Source of the DNA: Aphrocallistes beatrix
Taxonomy: Eukaryota > Porifera > Hexactinellida > Sceptrulophora > Aphrocallistidae
DNA length: 64,000 nucleotides
Direction: 5' to 3'
NCBI GenBank assembly: GCA_963281255.1
Contig: OY725494.1
Location: 2,245,934-2,309,933 of the forward strand
Under the pieces are notes generated by a model that worked only from the letters and a program-made list of their open reading frames with translations, made no database searches and had not been told where the DNA came from. This document shows positions 35,068 to 46,236 of this stretch, piece after piece. The position numbers and the translations under genes were made by a program. Each line of letters starts with the position of its first letter. Position 1 is the first letter of the stretch.

Positions 35068-38000
35068 GAACCTGTATATAACGGCCACCCAAGGGACTGG
35101 GAAAAATTGGCCGTTATACACAGGTGGCCGTTATATACAGGTGATTGTCTTAATCCCCAAAAGGTATCAACATAGCGTTCTTAGAAATCCATTACTTGAA
35201 GTAATTACATGAAACATGTTTATTATTCGTAACAGGTCCTGTAATAAACACATAAAAAGGTGAAAAAGGTGATGGCCGTTATAGACAGGTAGCGGCCGTT
35301 GTACACAGGTGATGGCCGTTATACACAGTTTTAGGGTCAGTAAGGGACTACAAATGGGTGGCCGCTGGCCGCGTTGAGCAGGTGACCGCTATACACAGGT
35401 TCAATATTATGGAATTTCGGACGGGACTGTTCATTGGTGACCGTTATAGACAGGTGACCGTTATATAGAGTGGCCGTTATAGCAGGTTTGACTGTATATA
35501 TATATATATGTAACGAATTGATTGAAGAAACTGCTGGGTGGAGAAAGCTGATTTTTGGCATGTGGGAGTCTTTTGGAGATGGCTCCAGTAAGGTCTGAGC
35601 TCAGACGAAAATGTCAACTCATCATGGAATTATGACGTCATTGTCACATTTTTAAAAGTTAATCAATACAGTTATTCGAGCATAACTCAGCCATTATAGG
35701 AGATAGAAGGCTGAAATTTTAATAGAATATGTATATTAATATATCTCACATATGTTGCAACTATCATCAAAAAATGATGACTCATCACTCTGTTATGACG
35801 TCATCATTACGCATCAAAATTTTAAAATTTGGTGATTTTTCGTGCGATATCGATTATAACAGTAGGACAGACGTATTTAGAGATGTTATCTCCCATATAA
35901 TTAATCAATGGTGACCACAGGCGCCCAAAGGGCGCCTCTGGCGGACACAAAGTGTCCGCCAGCCGCACAGCGCAAGCAAGCGAAGCGCGCTTGTAGTGAT
36001 TAAAATGAGTCGCCAGAATAAGACCTAATTTGAAGTAGGAATTAGACCAAAATCTTCGAAGTAGGAATAAGACCTAAAACATGCGTATTAGGAATAAGAC
36101 CTAAAATATTTTCAAAGTATGAAAAAACCCTAAAACGTGCTAAGTAGGAATAAGACCTAAAAACTGCTAAGTAGGATTAAGACCTAAAAGGCCACACAGT
36201 ACCCTCCTTAAGAATAAAAATGCCACTTTCACACTCAATTGAACACTATTTCAAACCCAAAATGCTCACTTTCACTCTCCTTCCAATTTTAGGTTTTATT
36301 TCTACTTAGAAAATATTTTAATTCTTATTCCTACTTCGCACGTTTTAGGTCTTATTCCTACTTAAACTTTATGTTTTATTCCGATTCCCCATTAAAATGG
36401 ATGTGGCACAAGGTGGCATAGATTAATAATTTGAATAAGTTTGGAATGAATAATCTCTTAGAAATATTATACAATGACTAATTCCAATTTGTATATTCGA
36501 ATCTGAAATCGGACTAAATAGTTTATTCATTACTGTTGAGAAGTATTCGTTTTTATGAATAAACCCATCTTAGTACATAGTAGAACGGTACTAGAACCTC
36601 TAAAAGTGTGGGAGGTCTGGATGTAATAGAGAAATATTTTTATTACAGGGTTGAAAGGAACATTCGAATATTCGTTAGCTCAGATGACGTGGCATCTTTT
36701 CAGTCTACATCGTTTAACTCAAACAATCCTAGTTTTCAAGCAATGAGAAGTAATCCTAGAATCAAATTTTAAGAATTTACGTATAAGGCTAAAATTATCC
36801 CCAAAGTAAATCCATAATTCACAATATTCACAATAAGTACAAAAAAAATTTTTCGGATGAAGAACTCAACAATGCCACAATTAATTGCAACAAGCGCACT
36901 TCGCTTGAATGCGCTGGGCGACTGGCGGACACTTTGTGTTCGCCAGAGGAGTCCAAAGGACGCCTCGGTTGACATTTATTAATTATAAGGTAGCTAATAT
37001 CTCTAAATACATCTATCTTGCTGTTATAATCGATATCACTCGAAAAATCATTAAATTTGTCAATGTTTTAACTTTTAATGAGTAATGATGACGTCATAAC
37101 AGAGTGATGAGTCATTTTTATATAGTTGTATCCTATTTGAGATATATAAATATACACATTCTATTAAAATTTCAGCCTTCTATCCCCTAAAATGGCCGAG
37201 TTATAGTCGAAAAACTGAAATTTCTAATTATAAAAGGTGACAATGACATCATAATTTCATGATGAGTCGACATTTTCGTCTGAGGTCATAACTCAGTGGA
37301 GCCATATATACAAACAAAAATAGAGTTTAATAGTAAAGATATTTTCCATTTAACGCAGATGAATATTCGTTAGGATCATTTCGAACGAATATCCGAATAT
37401 ACGCTGTATTCGCTTCTGCCCTAATGTTTACGTTCCTATTTTAAAGAGTAAGTTTTCAAGTCGTGTAATGGTAGCTATTAAATAGTAAAACGAACTTGAG
37501 ATCCAGTTTCCAAATTCTGAACCTTCTCAAAGAATTCAGATGTCCCGGATTTAGCAATAGTCCCCAGGTTTTTCTCAAGTTCCTCTCTTCTCATCCCTAT
37601 CCCAGTATCGGTGATGTGAAGTACTCCTCCCTCTTTATCTACCTTGATTCGGATGGACAATTCATCTCCGCTATCCAAAGCACTCTTTTCGGTAAGAGAG
37701 AGAAAACGAATCTTGTCCAGAGCATCGGAGCCGTTAGAAATCAGCTCTCGCATGAAGACCTCTTTATTACGGTACAGACTATTTATTATTATTTTCATCA
37801 TCCTAGATGGAATATAGAATGCCAGTGTTAAAGTGATATACAGACTTACAGTAGAACGTCAGTTATCCGAACATAATGGGACCTAAGGGGGTTCGGAAAA
37901 GTGAAATGTTCGGATAACTGAAGCTCAAAAGTTGGAGTTCAGATATGTTATTTTCTACTGTCTGATTTATGTAATGTGGTTGAGTAACACTATTTTAAAA

Positions 38001-38606
38001 GTGCCTCAACGAACCAGGAATTTGATCTGCTACGTTTTTCTATGGATTACATAATTTATTGAGTTCGATTTGCACCATAATATGAGTGTTTCTTATCAGG
38101 AGTGGTTAGAAATTTTGTAGTTTTAATGCATTCATTCTCTTGGTTCAAATAGAACCATTTCCAAATTTATCCACGTACTAGTTTGGTTAACCGAGGGGTT
38201 CGTATAACTGAAGTGCTCGGATAACTGACGTTCCACTGTACGTAAATTTGGAATATACGGTAATATTAAGTTGCGGTGAGAGAGTACTCTGGTTATAACT
38301 TATAGCATTTATCATACTATTGCCTCACCGGTCTACTTCTGCAGCAAACACCTTCTTCTCAGAGCTATCTCGCAGTTGCTTCAACTCGGCTACACTGAGG
38401 CCATCCAACTTAATAGCTTCCTCTTCTCTCTCTACTGCATTCTCATCAGTCCGTCCAGCTTCTTTGTGAGAGCCTAAATCGCTTTCAGCAACAGGAAGAG
38501 TGAAATCTTCCTCCTCATCCTCAGCTCTAACGCCAGGGGGAGTCAGCGTCGAGGCTAGAAACGCGAGTAGGAACAGGACTAGCAATGATCGGCTGACGAT
38601 ACGCAT
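27856..38606 (-). CDS. HSP90B1: endoplasmin (GRP94), ER-resident HSP90, four exons
   Basis: An ATP-dependent ER chaperone for secreted and membrane proteins. Exons: 38606-38329, 37802-37496, 30172-29798, 29319-27856; all introns GT-AG and the joined frame is open, about 807 residues (human 803). Visible features: signal peptide 1-28 (hydrophobic [11 protein letters not shown]); pre-N region; N-domain with ATP-site [12 protein letters not shown] (N116), DTGIGM (D158), GTIAKSG and GQFGVGFYS; acidic linker about 285-335; middle domain with [11 protein letters not shown] (Arg about 463); C-terminal dimer domain; acidic tail. The tail ends THTHDDL rather than KDEL or HDEL. The exon 3 start may instead be 30163 (tcag|GAT), shortening the protein by three residues. 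Start chosen for the signal peptide. No ERSE-type CCAAT-N9-CCACG was seen by eye upstream. Confidence 0.95.
29320..29797 (-). other. HSP90B1 intron 3
   Basis: A 478-bp intron with donor GAG|GTATGA and acceptor TTATTAG. The GC-richer block at 29440-29670 looks like an inserted repeat, but I found no second copy in the window. Confidence 0.75.
30692..31885 (+). mobile_element. Helitron-like element, family A, with nested MITE
   Basis: It starts TCCTTACTATTAAAACTCG at 30692, right after a 30-bp stub of another copy's 5' end (30662-30691). The (TA)n is interrupted by the 30733-31380 element. The body resumes at 31388 (CTGTAACGAATTGATTG) and ends GCGAAGCGAGCTTG before T. Confidence 0.8.
30733..31380. 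mobile_element. TIR element in Helitron (TA)n
   Basis: 648 bp with inverted termini of about 70 bp beginning GTTACAGGGTATCTGTAAAA. Each terminus contains internal CAGGGTAATT/AATTACCCTG palindromes. AT repeats flank both sides. Non-coding. Confidence 0.8.
31906..32402 (+). mobile_element. Helitron-like element, family A
   Basis: It begins at CTGTAACGAATTGATTG after a decayed TA tract, has the whole body and ends GAAGCGCGCTTG before T. It lies directly behind the 30692-31885 copy in the same orientation. Confidence 0.75.
32403..34455. other. intronic spacer with small repeats
   Basis: 32440-32580 has TATAAGAATATT repeats. 32695-32826 is a MITE with ends CAGGGTTTCTTTC and GAAGAAACCCTG plus internal GGGGGGGC runs. 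34085-34260 has inverted ACAATTT/AAATTGTGTCGCGTGCC blocks. Short ORFs at 33000-33215 (minus) and 33444-33734 (plus) have no recognised domain. Confidence 0.5.
34456..34962 (+). mobile_element. Helitron-like element, first unit of a head-to-tail pair
   Basis: It starts TCCTTACTATTAAAACTCG after host A at 34456 and ends GAAGCGCGCTTG at 34962. The next element's TCCTTAC begins at the very next base. Confidence 0.85.
34963..35993 (+). mobile_element. Helitron-like element, second unit of a head-to-tail pair
   Basis: Directly abutting the first unit. Its (TA)n tract (35003-35062) is split by a TIR element. The body resumes at about 35510 and ends GAAGCGCGCTTG at 35993 before host T. Confidence 0.85.
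35063..35494. mobile_element. TIR element inserted in Helitron (TA)n
   Basis: 432 bp with ends AGTGGAACCTGTATATAACG and the complement of CAGTCAAACCTGCTATAACG, flanked by TA. The interior has many GGCCGTTATA/ACAGGTG motifs on both strands. Confidence 0.8.
36004..36385. repeat. array of a 20-bp word in direct and inverted orientation
   Basis: GTAGGAATAAGACCTAAAA and variants occur about six times in 36035-36190. Their complement TTTTAGGTCTTATTCCTAC and variants occur at 36290-36385. The block is thus a foldback with tandem arms. Function unknown. Confidence 0.75.
36891..37338 (-). mobile_element. Helitron-like element, family A, diverged
   Basis: CAAGCGCACTTCGCTTG at 36891 (3' end) runs to a diverged 5' end near 37338 (complement of TCTTTACTATTAAACTC). 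The whole element lies within HSP90B1 intron 2. Confidence 0.75.
37803..38328 (-). other. HSP90B1 intron 1
   Basis: A 526-bp phase-2 intron (CG|GTGAGG ... TCTAG|G). Most of it is the 37849-38238 TIR element; without it the intron would be about 134 bp. Confidence 0.9.
37849..38238. mobile_element. pogo/Tigger-like MITE inside HSP90B1 intron 1
   Basis: 390 bp with ends CAGTAGAACGTCAGTTATCC and the complement of CAGTGGAACGTCAGTTATCC, flanked by TA on both sides. Non-coding. Confidence 0.9.
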
Positions 38607-39599
38607 TGGTTGTACGTGAAGCGAAACAGAGTCTACTATAGACTAATTAGAACCCTGAATTAGCAATTGATATTTAAATTGAAAGGATAAAATCAATTAG
38701 CCAATAGAAATAGTACATTTGTGTACTCAAATTGAGTTCAAACTTGATTTCTGATTGCCTCAGTGAGATTGTTACGTCTCTTTCATTTCATTAATTTACA
38801 ATCTCGCTTTGCTCATTTTTACTGTATGACTGGCGAACAATTACCTTTTAGTTTGCCGACTATACTCCAGTGACCTACTTTTGAAATACAGTTTTCAATT
38901 TTAGGCTTTTTTGTCTGTTTTCAGGAAAACCACAAATGTTAGATGAAATTTTGACATAAAATATTATGGGCAGGCGAAGGTACTAGACGACTTTCGATCC
39001 GACCCTTAGCCATAATTGTGCTACATTGTGTCCTTTTAAAAGTACTATTTATTGTATGACGGTTTACTTACCACCTTTGTTATGGCTTCACACTTTATAC
39101 TTCCTATTACACAACTACATTTTATTAGTATTCACATCGGAAACAATTAATTTCTTAAACCCTGTTAAACAATAGGCATTTTTTTACTGTCAGCATGATG
39201 TATTTGATTTAATTGAAATATAAATAATGAAAAGTATAAATAATCTAAAACATGGATTAAATTGTAATAATATTCTATCACAATCGCATCACTAAAACTA
39301 TATGAATTGGAAAAGAAGAATATCGACAATGTATGAGGTCGATCACTCTGGTTCATAGTGAAAATCAGATTGGTTCGCTAAATAAAGAGCTGGATTGCTG
39401 TACTTGTGTAGTCGGAACAATATCCGTTGAATGACATTCTTTTCTTCTGGGATGAGAGTGGAGATTATGAATATATTGACACCAAGCATTTTAGAAAAAG
39501 TTATTATCTCAACATCTGTACCCCAGATCTTATCCGAATGCATTTGAGAATTATTCAAATAGTAACTAGGTGTAAGTTTTTCAAATTTTGTCTCTAAGT
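38607..39599. other. HSP90B1 5' flank
   Basis: AT-rich, no ORF with support. CCAAT lies at about 38701 on the plus strand without a partner box at the ERSE spacing. Confidence 0.45.
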
Positions 39600-39786
39600 A
39601 TCGGGAAAAATTGAAAAGTTTGGTGATTTTTTGAGTGATATCGATTATAATATCACTAAGACATACGTATTTAGAGATGTTATCTCCCTTATAATTAATC
39701 AATGTGAGCCCAGGCGCCCGAAGGGCACCTCCGGCGGACACTTTGTGTCCGCCAGCCGCGCAGCGCAAGCAAGCGAAGCGGGCTTG
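39600..39786 (+). mobile_element. Helitron-like 3' fragment, family A
   Basis: It ends with GGCGGACAC/GTGTCCGCC hairpin and GCGAAGCGGGCTTG before T. The 5' part is absent. Confidence 0.7.
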
Positions 39787-39913
39787 TAAGATATTAAAAA
39801 GTAAATATTTCTTATATATTAAATTGTTTGTCTTTTATGTGTGGCTCCTATTATGGGAGATGCCGGGCAAGGCATGGACGGTGTGTAACGTCCGTACACG
39901 CGATCCAAATAAT

Positions 39914-41260
39914 CTAGTGGATCTGATTTGTACCAACCCCAGACAAAAAATAACTTATATAATGGAGGGCGCACCTAGGGTAACAATTGTTCATATTTTC
40001 TTTTGGGTTTATGCATATTGTATGATAGAAAAGAGATATCATGTCGAGATATCTACTAAGTTTGCCATTTATAATAGTAACTAAATGGCTGTCTGTAATG
40101 CTGGAGATTTTAAACGGTCCTTTGTAGATTGGTTTGTCTTTCGTGCCAGGCATTTTCTTTCCTTTGGCCTTGTCTAAAACGAGAAACATGTCCCCTTCTT
40201 GAAACAAAGATCTGTTATATAAAGTATAAATTAAAATATAAATAAATTATATAATTTTACAAAAAAAACAATGTCAGAGAACTACTTAGTTGTTTGAACC
40301 TTTTTGTCATATACAACTTTTTCTGTTTAGTTTGTTCTATGATGATATTGCTTCTTGCATCTTCTCGTTGCATGTTTCTGGTGTGCTCAAGGTCTGATGG
40401 CCAATCGGTTGTACATTCTGTGTCGACAGTTAATTCATCATGAATATCGTCAACATCTTCATTAGGTTGTTCAGTCACATCTGGAATTAATCGGCGGAGG
40501 AGAGGCAAATGATCGAAATGACGACCGAACATGAGTTCGAAAGGGCTGTATTTAGTTGCACGTTTCCTGTGTATGTTTGCCAACAAACAAGCAGGGTGAA
40601 GCTTGCATGGCCACTCGGAATATTTAACTTGGCGAGTTTTCTAAATAAATAACAATATCAAATTCTTTTGATAAATAGCAGTTTTTCATTCATACTATTT
40701 AATTATTTTATTGTGGGCTTCGACCAATCCATTCGACTGTGGGTAGTAGGCAGTAGTGGAGCGATCGTCAACATTCAGTCCATTATGGAATTGTTTGAAT
40801 TCCTATGATTAAATAATAGATCGTATTTACCCGAATAGTAACTCCCTCTCGAAAAATCACCCTATGAAAGAGTTGGACAAAAATTTATTAAACCCTCTTT
40901 GAATGAATATTTATAGCTAAGTATTGCTTCTTTCCACTAATCGAATCACTCGGTGGTTAAATTCATTATAAATTCTCTTGTTCCCAAATTAATACTTCTC
41001 CATCAGGAAAGAGGGTGAAAATAAATAATCGCCTCAGCTAAAATTCGAGTAAATATGGTATACGCGTATTCTAAAAAAGCCAAGATTGTCACGATTTCTT
41101 GATATGGTGAGAAAAAGAGGTTTTATTAACTGCTATCAATAAATAGACTCACCTTACTGGTGGATTCTCTACCCTGATCATGCTGTATAATAGCAGGGAC
41201 GCTAAAAAAAGGATAACTCTCAGTCAGGAGATCAATCACTGATCGTGAATATAGGTTGAA
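39914..41260 (-). pseudogene. Ty3/gypsy- or Ginger-type integrase with intron-like interruptions, decayed
   Basis: Integrase core pieces in order on the minus strand. 41260-41153: ...VPAIIQHDQGRESTSK, ending at consensus donor AAG|GTGAGT. 40802-40698: EFKQFHNGL...TAYYPQSNGLVEAHNKIIK, starting after acceptor ATCATAG. Joining them in frame places Asp (HDQG) and Glu (LVE) 35 residues apart, the DD35E spacing. Then 40640-40257: KTRQVKYSEW...SPFELMFGR, then an acidic region. 40210-39914: FQEGDMFLVLDKAKG...KPIYKGPFKI, the integrase C-terminal SH3-like part. The last two junctions do not splice in phase (an IIK stop and a phase mismatch), so the copy seems dead, or my boundaries are off. The first catalytic Asp was not found. 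Intron-bearing integrases are known in Ginger DNA transposons and the GIN genes derived from them. Confidence 0.7.
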
Positions 41261-42706
41261 CTAAATGCAGATAATGATTGTGGTCGATTTTTTGATTCTA
41301 CATTCATTTAATTCAAACTGGTTTGATATAATTCCCTCCCTAGCTCATGAAGCAAGCAAAAATTTTTTTTAGAGTCACCTAATTTGTAAAGGACATTCGA
41401 GAAAATTTCAATACTTTATGTCCCTTTCACTCAATTATTCTTGCTCGAAATGGTTAAATAAATAATAAGAATTGGGCGGAATTTTCAATTTTAATCTATT
41501 TAAATTTTTCTTTCTAGACACAATATTTAGGAACAGATTTTCGTATGGAAAAATATCTTAACATTTTTGATCTTTCCAAACCATCGAGCTTTTTACTCTA
41601 CGACCTTGGAAACTGAAAATACCTCCTGGGTAAATTTGATCTTTTAAATTGTTAAAAACAGGCTACAAAGCAATTTTTTGGGAAAGGAGTATTTCCATTA
41701 TATTTAACTGTATCGAAATTTTAATAACATGCAAACATCCTTATTCAACAACTTATAGCAGTACTTAATTTCAAAATATGGTATATCGAAATTTATCACA
41801 TCATGACACCTTCAAATGTATGAAAGTTGTCAGTCATGACTGTGGATCCAAAAATGACCACGTCCGATAGCACCCGCCGGAATCCTATAACTATAACTTT
41901 ATTTGACCATGCCAGATCATCATTTTAATGCTGAATTCGTGTCTAGGATTGAATTTCCAGCGATTTTATATATAGTATATTGACCATATTTGGAGAATTT
42001 TTGACTGCCAATTCCTAGCAATGGCCAAGAATGTGAAAAAGTTCCTGGTCGTGGCACTGTTAAAAGAAGTTATAGATGTGGGACATTTCGCTTTAAAAAT
42101 GTGTCCTTTTTAGAGCGACACCAGGTGATACTAGTCGCTCTAACTGGCGAAATATTGACATTGGAGAAAAATCGGTATTAATATTTAGAATCCCTATAGC
42201 AGCGGTGGGCAACCTGGGGCCCGCGACTCTTATCAAACACTCTCTTATGGGCCCGCGTGTTAGTGATTGTAATGCAAAAAATGGCCCCGCCTAATTTTGA
42301 TGTGAAATTGATGCTGAATATCACTTAAAATAAACAGTCGAGAGAGCATGCTCGTTAAGTCGAGAGAGAGAGAGAGAGAGAGAGAGAGAGCATGTTCCTT
42401 AGGTCGAAATAGGATGTTCTCACAAATTCATCACATTTATTCAATTCCTAATGCTATTACCGTTACCAGGGTGGTAGATATGCAGTGTTACCAGACGAGT
42501 TGTTTAGCATGTTCATGTCCCACATAGCTTCAAATGTTCATGCCAAGTTCTTGCCATACAGCTTCAAATGTTCATGCCAAGTTCTTGCCATACAGCATTA
42601 AATGTTCATGCCAAGTTCATGCCAAAACTTAAATGTTCATGCCATAGTCATGCCACAACTCAGAAGTTCATGAAAATGCTCAAATCTATGAACTTTGTTC
42701 ATGATA
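41261..42706. other. repeat-derived spacer
   Basis: 41870-42050 is a fragment of the 25845-27190 foldback. 42196-42310 begins CAGCGGTGGGCAACCTGGGG, a hAT-like end. 42364-42390 is (GA)n. 42500-42700 has tandem units of about 35 bp based on TTCATGCCAAGTTC. No gene. Confidence 0.55.
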
Positions 42707-44949
42707 CAGTACACCCTCGCTAGTCCGAACCTCGCCAATCCGAACACTTCATTCTTAAGGATACCGCCCTCGAAAAACATCGCTTGACATTTAAAAAAAT
42801 GGTGAAATTTTTTATTGCTAATTCCATCGGATTATTGAGTAGTCTACTATCTAATCGTACTTGTTGGACGGTATTTAATTTGATATTCTAGAACTGAGCA
42901 CCTAAAGCTCAGTCGTACTAAAAATCGGAAAGTTATTCGTGGTTTTGCGGCGCATTCATCAATTATTTTCTAACTTATCTGATATTTTTTCAATTATATG
43001 AACCTCAAAATGGTTTTGGCCCCTTTAAATATTATAAAACAGATGAATTTAGAAAAAGAGGCACTTAAAATCGAATCAAAAATATCTTTATGAGGGACAT
43101 CATTTCTAAAATGCTCGGGAAATGGCCGTTGTGATATTAGCTATTGTGTATAGAAAAGTATTCTGAACAGTTAAAAAAAATTTGTTCAGATCCGGCCATT
43201 AGTTCGTAAGTTATAGTATATTGTAGGTAAAGTTCGGACATCAAACCTCTCTATGGCCCCGAAAGTGCTCGATGTCAATGCTCAAAAACTATTGAAGATT
43301 TATAATCTATTATAATCTTAAATGAAAGGATATATAGGATAATATATAGGTTCCTCAAACATCTCTTTGTCAAAAAGTAAATATTTCTTGACTTATCATC
43401 GATTTTATTGTAATACAAATTATATGGAGAACTTTGAATATATTAGAAAATGGCGAATCTTGTCATGAAATAAGTTACCAAAAGTAGCTATTATACTCAA
43501 AAAACAATGCAATAGTCACTAGCAATGTATACAGAAATTTTGAAGCACTCCACATGATTATTTTGGAAGTTCAAAGCATTTATCTCCAAAATTCGGTCAA
43601 AGCCCCCCATTTATGGTTCAAAAACAGATTCCTCCATATCTCGGGAAATATACACCCAAATTCTTAGCTCTCAATTCCTAATATACTTTTCAAGACGGTA
43701 TATATTTGATTCTTAAATAATAAGTGTACTACATGAAATGGAATGCTAAGTTTTAAATTTTTATCACGTGATGACGTAGCATTTTTCGAAAATCCTAACT
43801 TGAAAACTAAAAGTCATAGACTCTCGCTCTAACTTCCTAATATACTTTTTAGAAGCTCTTTATTCATTCTAAACCGATAAATTATACTTTGTAGTGCTAG
43901 GAATATTAATTATATTCCCAATTGGTTCAAAATATTCGGGGTTAGAGGCCTCAAGGTAATTTGTGAATTTTCAGTATAATTTTGCTATTTTCACCAAAAT
44001 CTGTTGGAATACATCTAATTCATTAGTATACATGCGATTAAATGCCCATGGATGCTTTTATTTATCGTTAATAGCTCATTTTACATCGTTCTTAACATCA
44101 AAACTTCAAATCCCTATATCTCGGGACTTTAAAATTCCAAAATTGACCGTCTTTCAAAAATTTTAATTCAAAATTGCTTTGAGATAGAGGTTTGAAAATT
44201 TCAGGAGTTGTTCCATATCATTAGCGTAGGACCAATCGATTTTCGATATCTTATAATTTGTGATTTTATTGCTGATTTCCAAAGAAAATCGGGCTTTTTT
44301 CGCCGTTTTTTTGGCAAATTTTTTTCAAACCCCTATAAAATTAACAATTTTGGTTATTTTAACTTTCTTTTGGTTCTATGCGATTGCAAATTTTATCGAC
44401 TATATATGAATAAATTTTCGAAGCATTTGATCCAAACATGTGTTTCAAAAAAATCACAGAGTGGAGGAGGGCTTACCATTAAGATGTGCTAGGGAAAAAC
44501 GGAAAAAACCCTACTTTGAGACGCTGTAACTCAAAAACTAGAAATGCGAACCAAAAACTGTTTGGCATGTCTCAATATTTTTAAATTGCACTACCTGCCC
44601 ACGCTTAACATCTTATATATCTCTATTCTTGATATATGCTGTAAGCCAAACCTATGGATTTTTCACGGGCGGTATCCTTAAAATCCGAACACTCAAAATA
44701 AAATTTAATTTGCCTCTATGCTTTGAATACACGTTTATAAACTCAAATTTATCAATAAGATTGAGAGACCTCGTTAAATAAGCAATCATAGCGAAATAAT
44801 ATCTTTAATTAATATTCTAACATTGCAAATTTATAATAATTAATGCCCTATTGAATTAGTGTTATTTCACTAATCGGAACAAATTCACTAATCCGAACGT
44901 TTTTTTCGAACATTGGAACAGAGCTATTCGGATTAGCGAGGGTGTACTG
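42707..44949. mobile_element. CGCTAGTCCGAAC MITE interrupted by a TTAA element
   Basis: The left part at 42707-42758 and right part at 44678-44949 rebuild the 331-bp element at 3360-3690. TA flanks both outer ends. The interruption is 42759-44677. Confidence 0.9.
42759..44677. mobile_element. 1.9-kb TTAA-flanked element (piggyBac-like target)
   Basis: Ends GGATACCGCCC and GGGCGGTATCC with TTAA on both sides (42755-42758, 44678-44681), of which only one copy is expected before insertion. A second, damaged copy spans 52975-55080. Its AT-rich ORFs (43963-44166, 44208-44492) show no transposase motif; TTAA duplication suggests piggyBac-type mobilisation, but that is inference. Confidence 0.8.
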
Positions 44950-44955
44950 TAGTTA

Positions 44956-45001
44956 CAAGCGCGCTTCTATACAAACATTAATCGAGTTTTAATAGTAAGG
45001 A
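44956..45001 (-). mobile_element. 46-bp micro-Helitron (termini only), family A
   Basis: It begins CAAGCGCGCTTC and ends with the complement of TCCTTACTATTAAAACTCG, flanked by A and T. It sits 5 bp beyond the CGCTAGTCCGAAC MITE. Confidence 0.85.
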
Positions 45002-45221
45002 TTACATATATGAAACATCTCGAAGTAATTTAAACCAATTTTACATCAGTATTTTTAAAGGTGATACTCCGTATGGTAACTTGGTAAATACAGGATCTTG
45101 GACTCATGTAGTAGATTCAAATCAGTAAACCTTTTTTTGAACATAAAGAAGGTAGAAATGTAGGGAGCATGCTCTCTCGACTTTTCAATACGTACCTCGA
45201 ATATCAATATATTTTCTATAA

Positions 45222-45736
45222 TCCTTACTATTAAAACTCGATTAATGTGTATATATATATCTGTAACGAATTGATTGAAGAAACTGCCAGGCGCAGAAAG
45301 CTGATTTTTGGCATGCGGGAGTTTTTTGGCTATGGCTCCACTAAGTTCTGAGTTCAGACGAAAATGTCGACTCATTATGGAATTATGACGTCATTGTCAC
45401 CTTTTTTTAGAATTAAAAATTTCAGTTTTTCGACTATAACTTTAGGTAATAGAAGGCTGAGATTTTAATAGAATATTAATATATCTTACATATAACACAA
45501 CTATTATCAAAAATGATAACTCATCACTGTTATAACGTCATCATTACGCATCAAAATTAAAAAAATTGACAAATGGTGATTTTTCGTGCGATAGCGATTA
45601 TAACAGTAGGACAGACGTATTTAGAGATGTTATCTCTCTTAAAATTAATCAATGTGACCCCAGGCGCCCGAAGGGTGCCTCCGGCGGACAAAAGGTGTCC
45701 GCCAGCCGCGCAGCGAAAGCAAGCGAAGCGCGCTTG
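45222..45736 (+). mobile_element. full-length Helitron-like element, family A
   Basis: 515 bp with clean ends: TCCTTACTATTAAAACTCG after A, and GAAGCGCGCTTG before T. A useful reference copy because nothing is nested in it. Confidence 0.85.
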
Positions 45737-46236
45737 TCATTATATAATGACTCAATTTATTTTACTTAGTTATTTTTGCTCTTATTAGTATAATTTTAGT
45801 TATTATATTGCTACCATATAGGTTTCTAATGCCAGTTCTTGCTATGGCCATGGTGATGTGACCGTACAAGGACTGACAGATTTGGGGGGGCCTTAAGGAT
45901 TAAGGTTGCCCGCCACTGCCCTATAGGGATCTAAAAATGATAAAAAGCACTTTGGGGACATTTTTTATAAAAAACAAATTGCCTATGTGGAACTCTAACC
46001 TTAACTTCAGTAGGAAACGTTGAGAAGATACAGGAATTTTGGATGACATGTATAAGAATAGCTTTCGATGATTTTCTGACATCGGAAAACTTTTCGATCA
46101 AAATCAGGCTAATCCTCTGCAATATCATGCTATTAACATCATCACAATGATGTCATGATGAGTGTGCAAAAATTTGAAAACACGCTCCCATCCCGTCTGT
46201 GAGTTTTTTAAATCTTTCATTTATATATTAGCACAT
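45737..46236. other. 5' flank of STRIP1/2
   Basis: It contains a piece (46160-46210) similar to the CCCGTCTGTGAG block at 2210-2320, so the presumed promoter region is partly repeat-derived. A TTATATATTAG word just before the start codon could be a splice acceptor of a 5' UTR intron. Confidence 0.4.

Larger units (their letters stand above)
30173..37495 (-). other. HSP90B1 intron 2, filled with mobile elements
   Basis: A 7.3-kb intron from CAA|GTTCGT to TGTGTAG. It contains at least five Helitron-like copies and several TIR elements listed separately. The remainder is AT-rich. No nested gene is supported. Confidence 0.85.

Noticed and set aside
39343-39768. 141-aa minus-strand ORF
   Set aside because: Overlaps a Helitron 3' fragment antisense; its first half is pure repeat translation.
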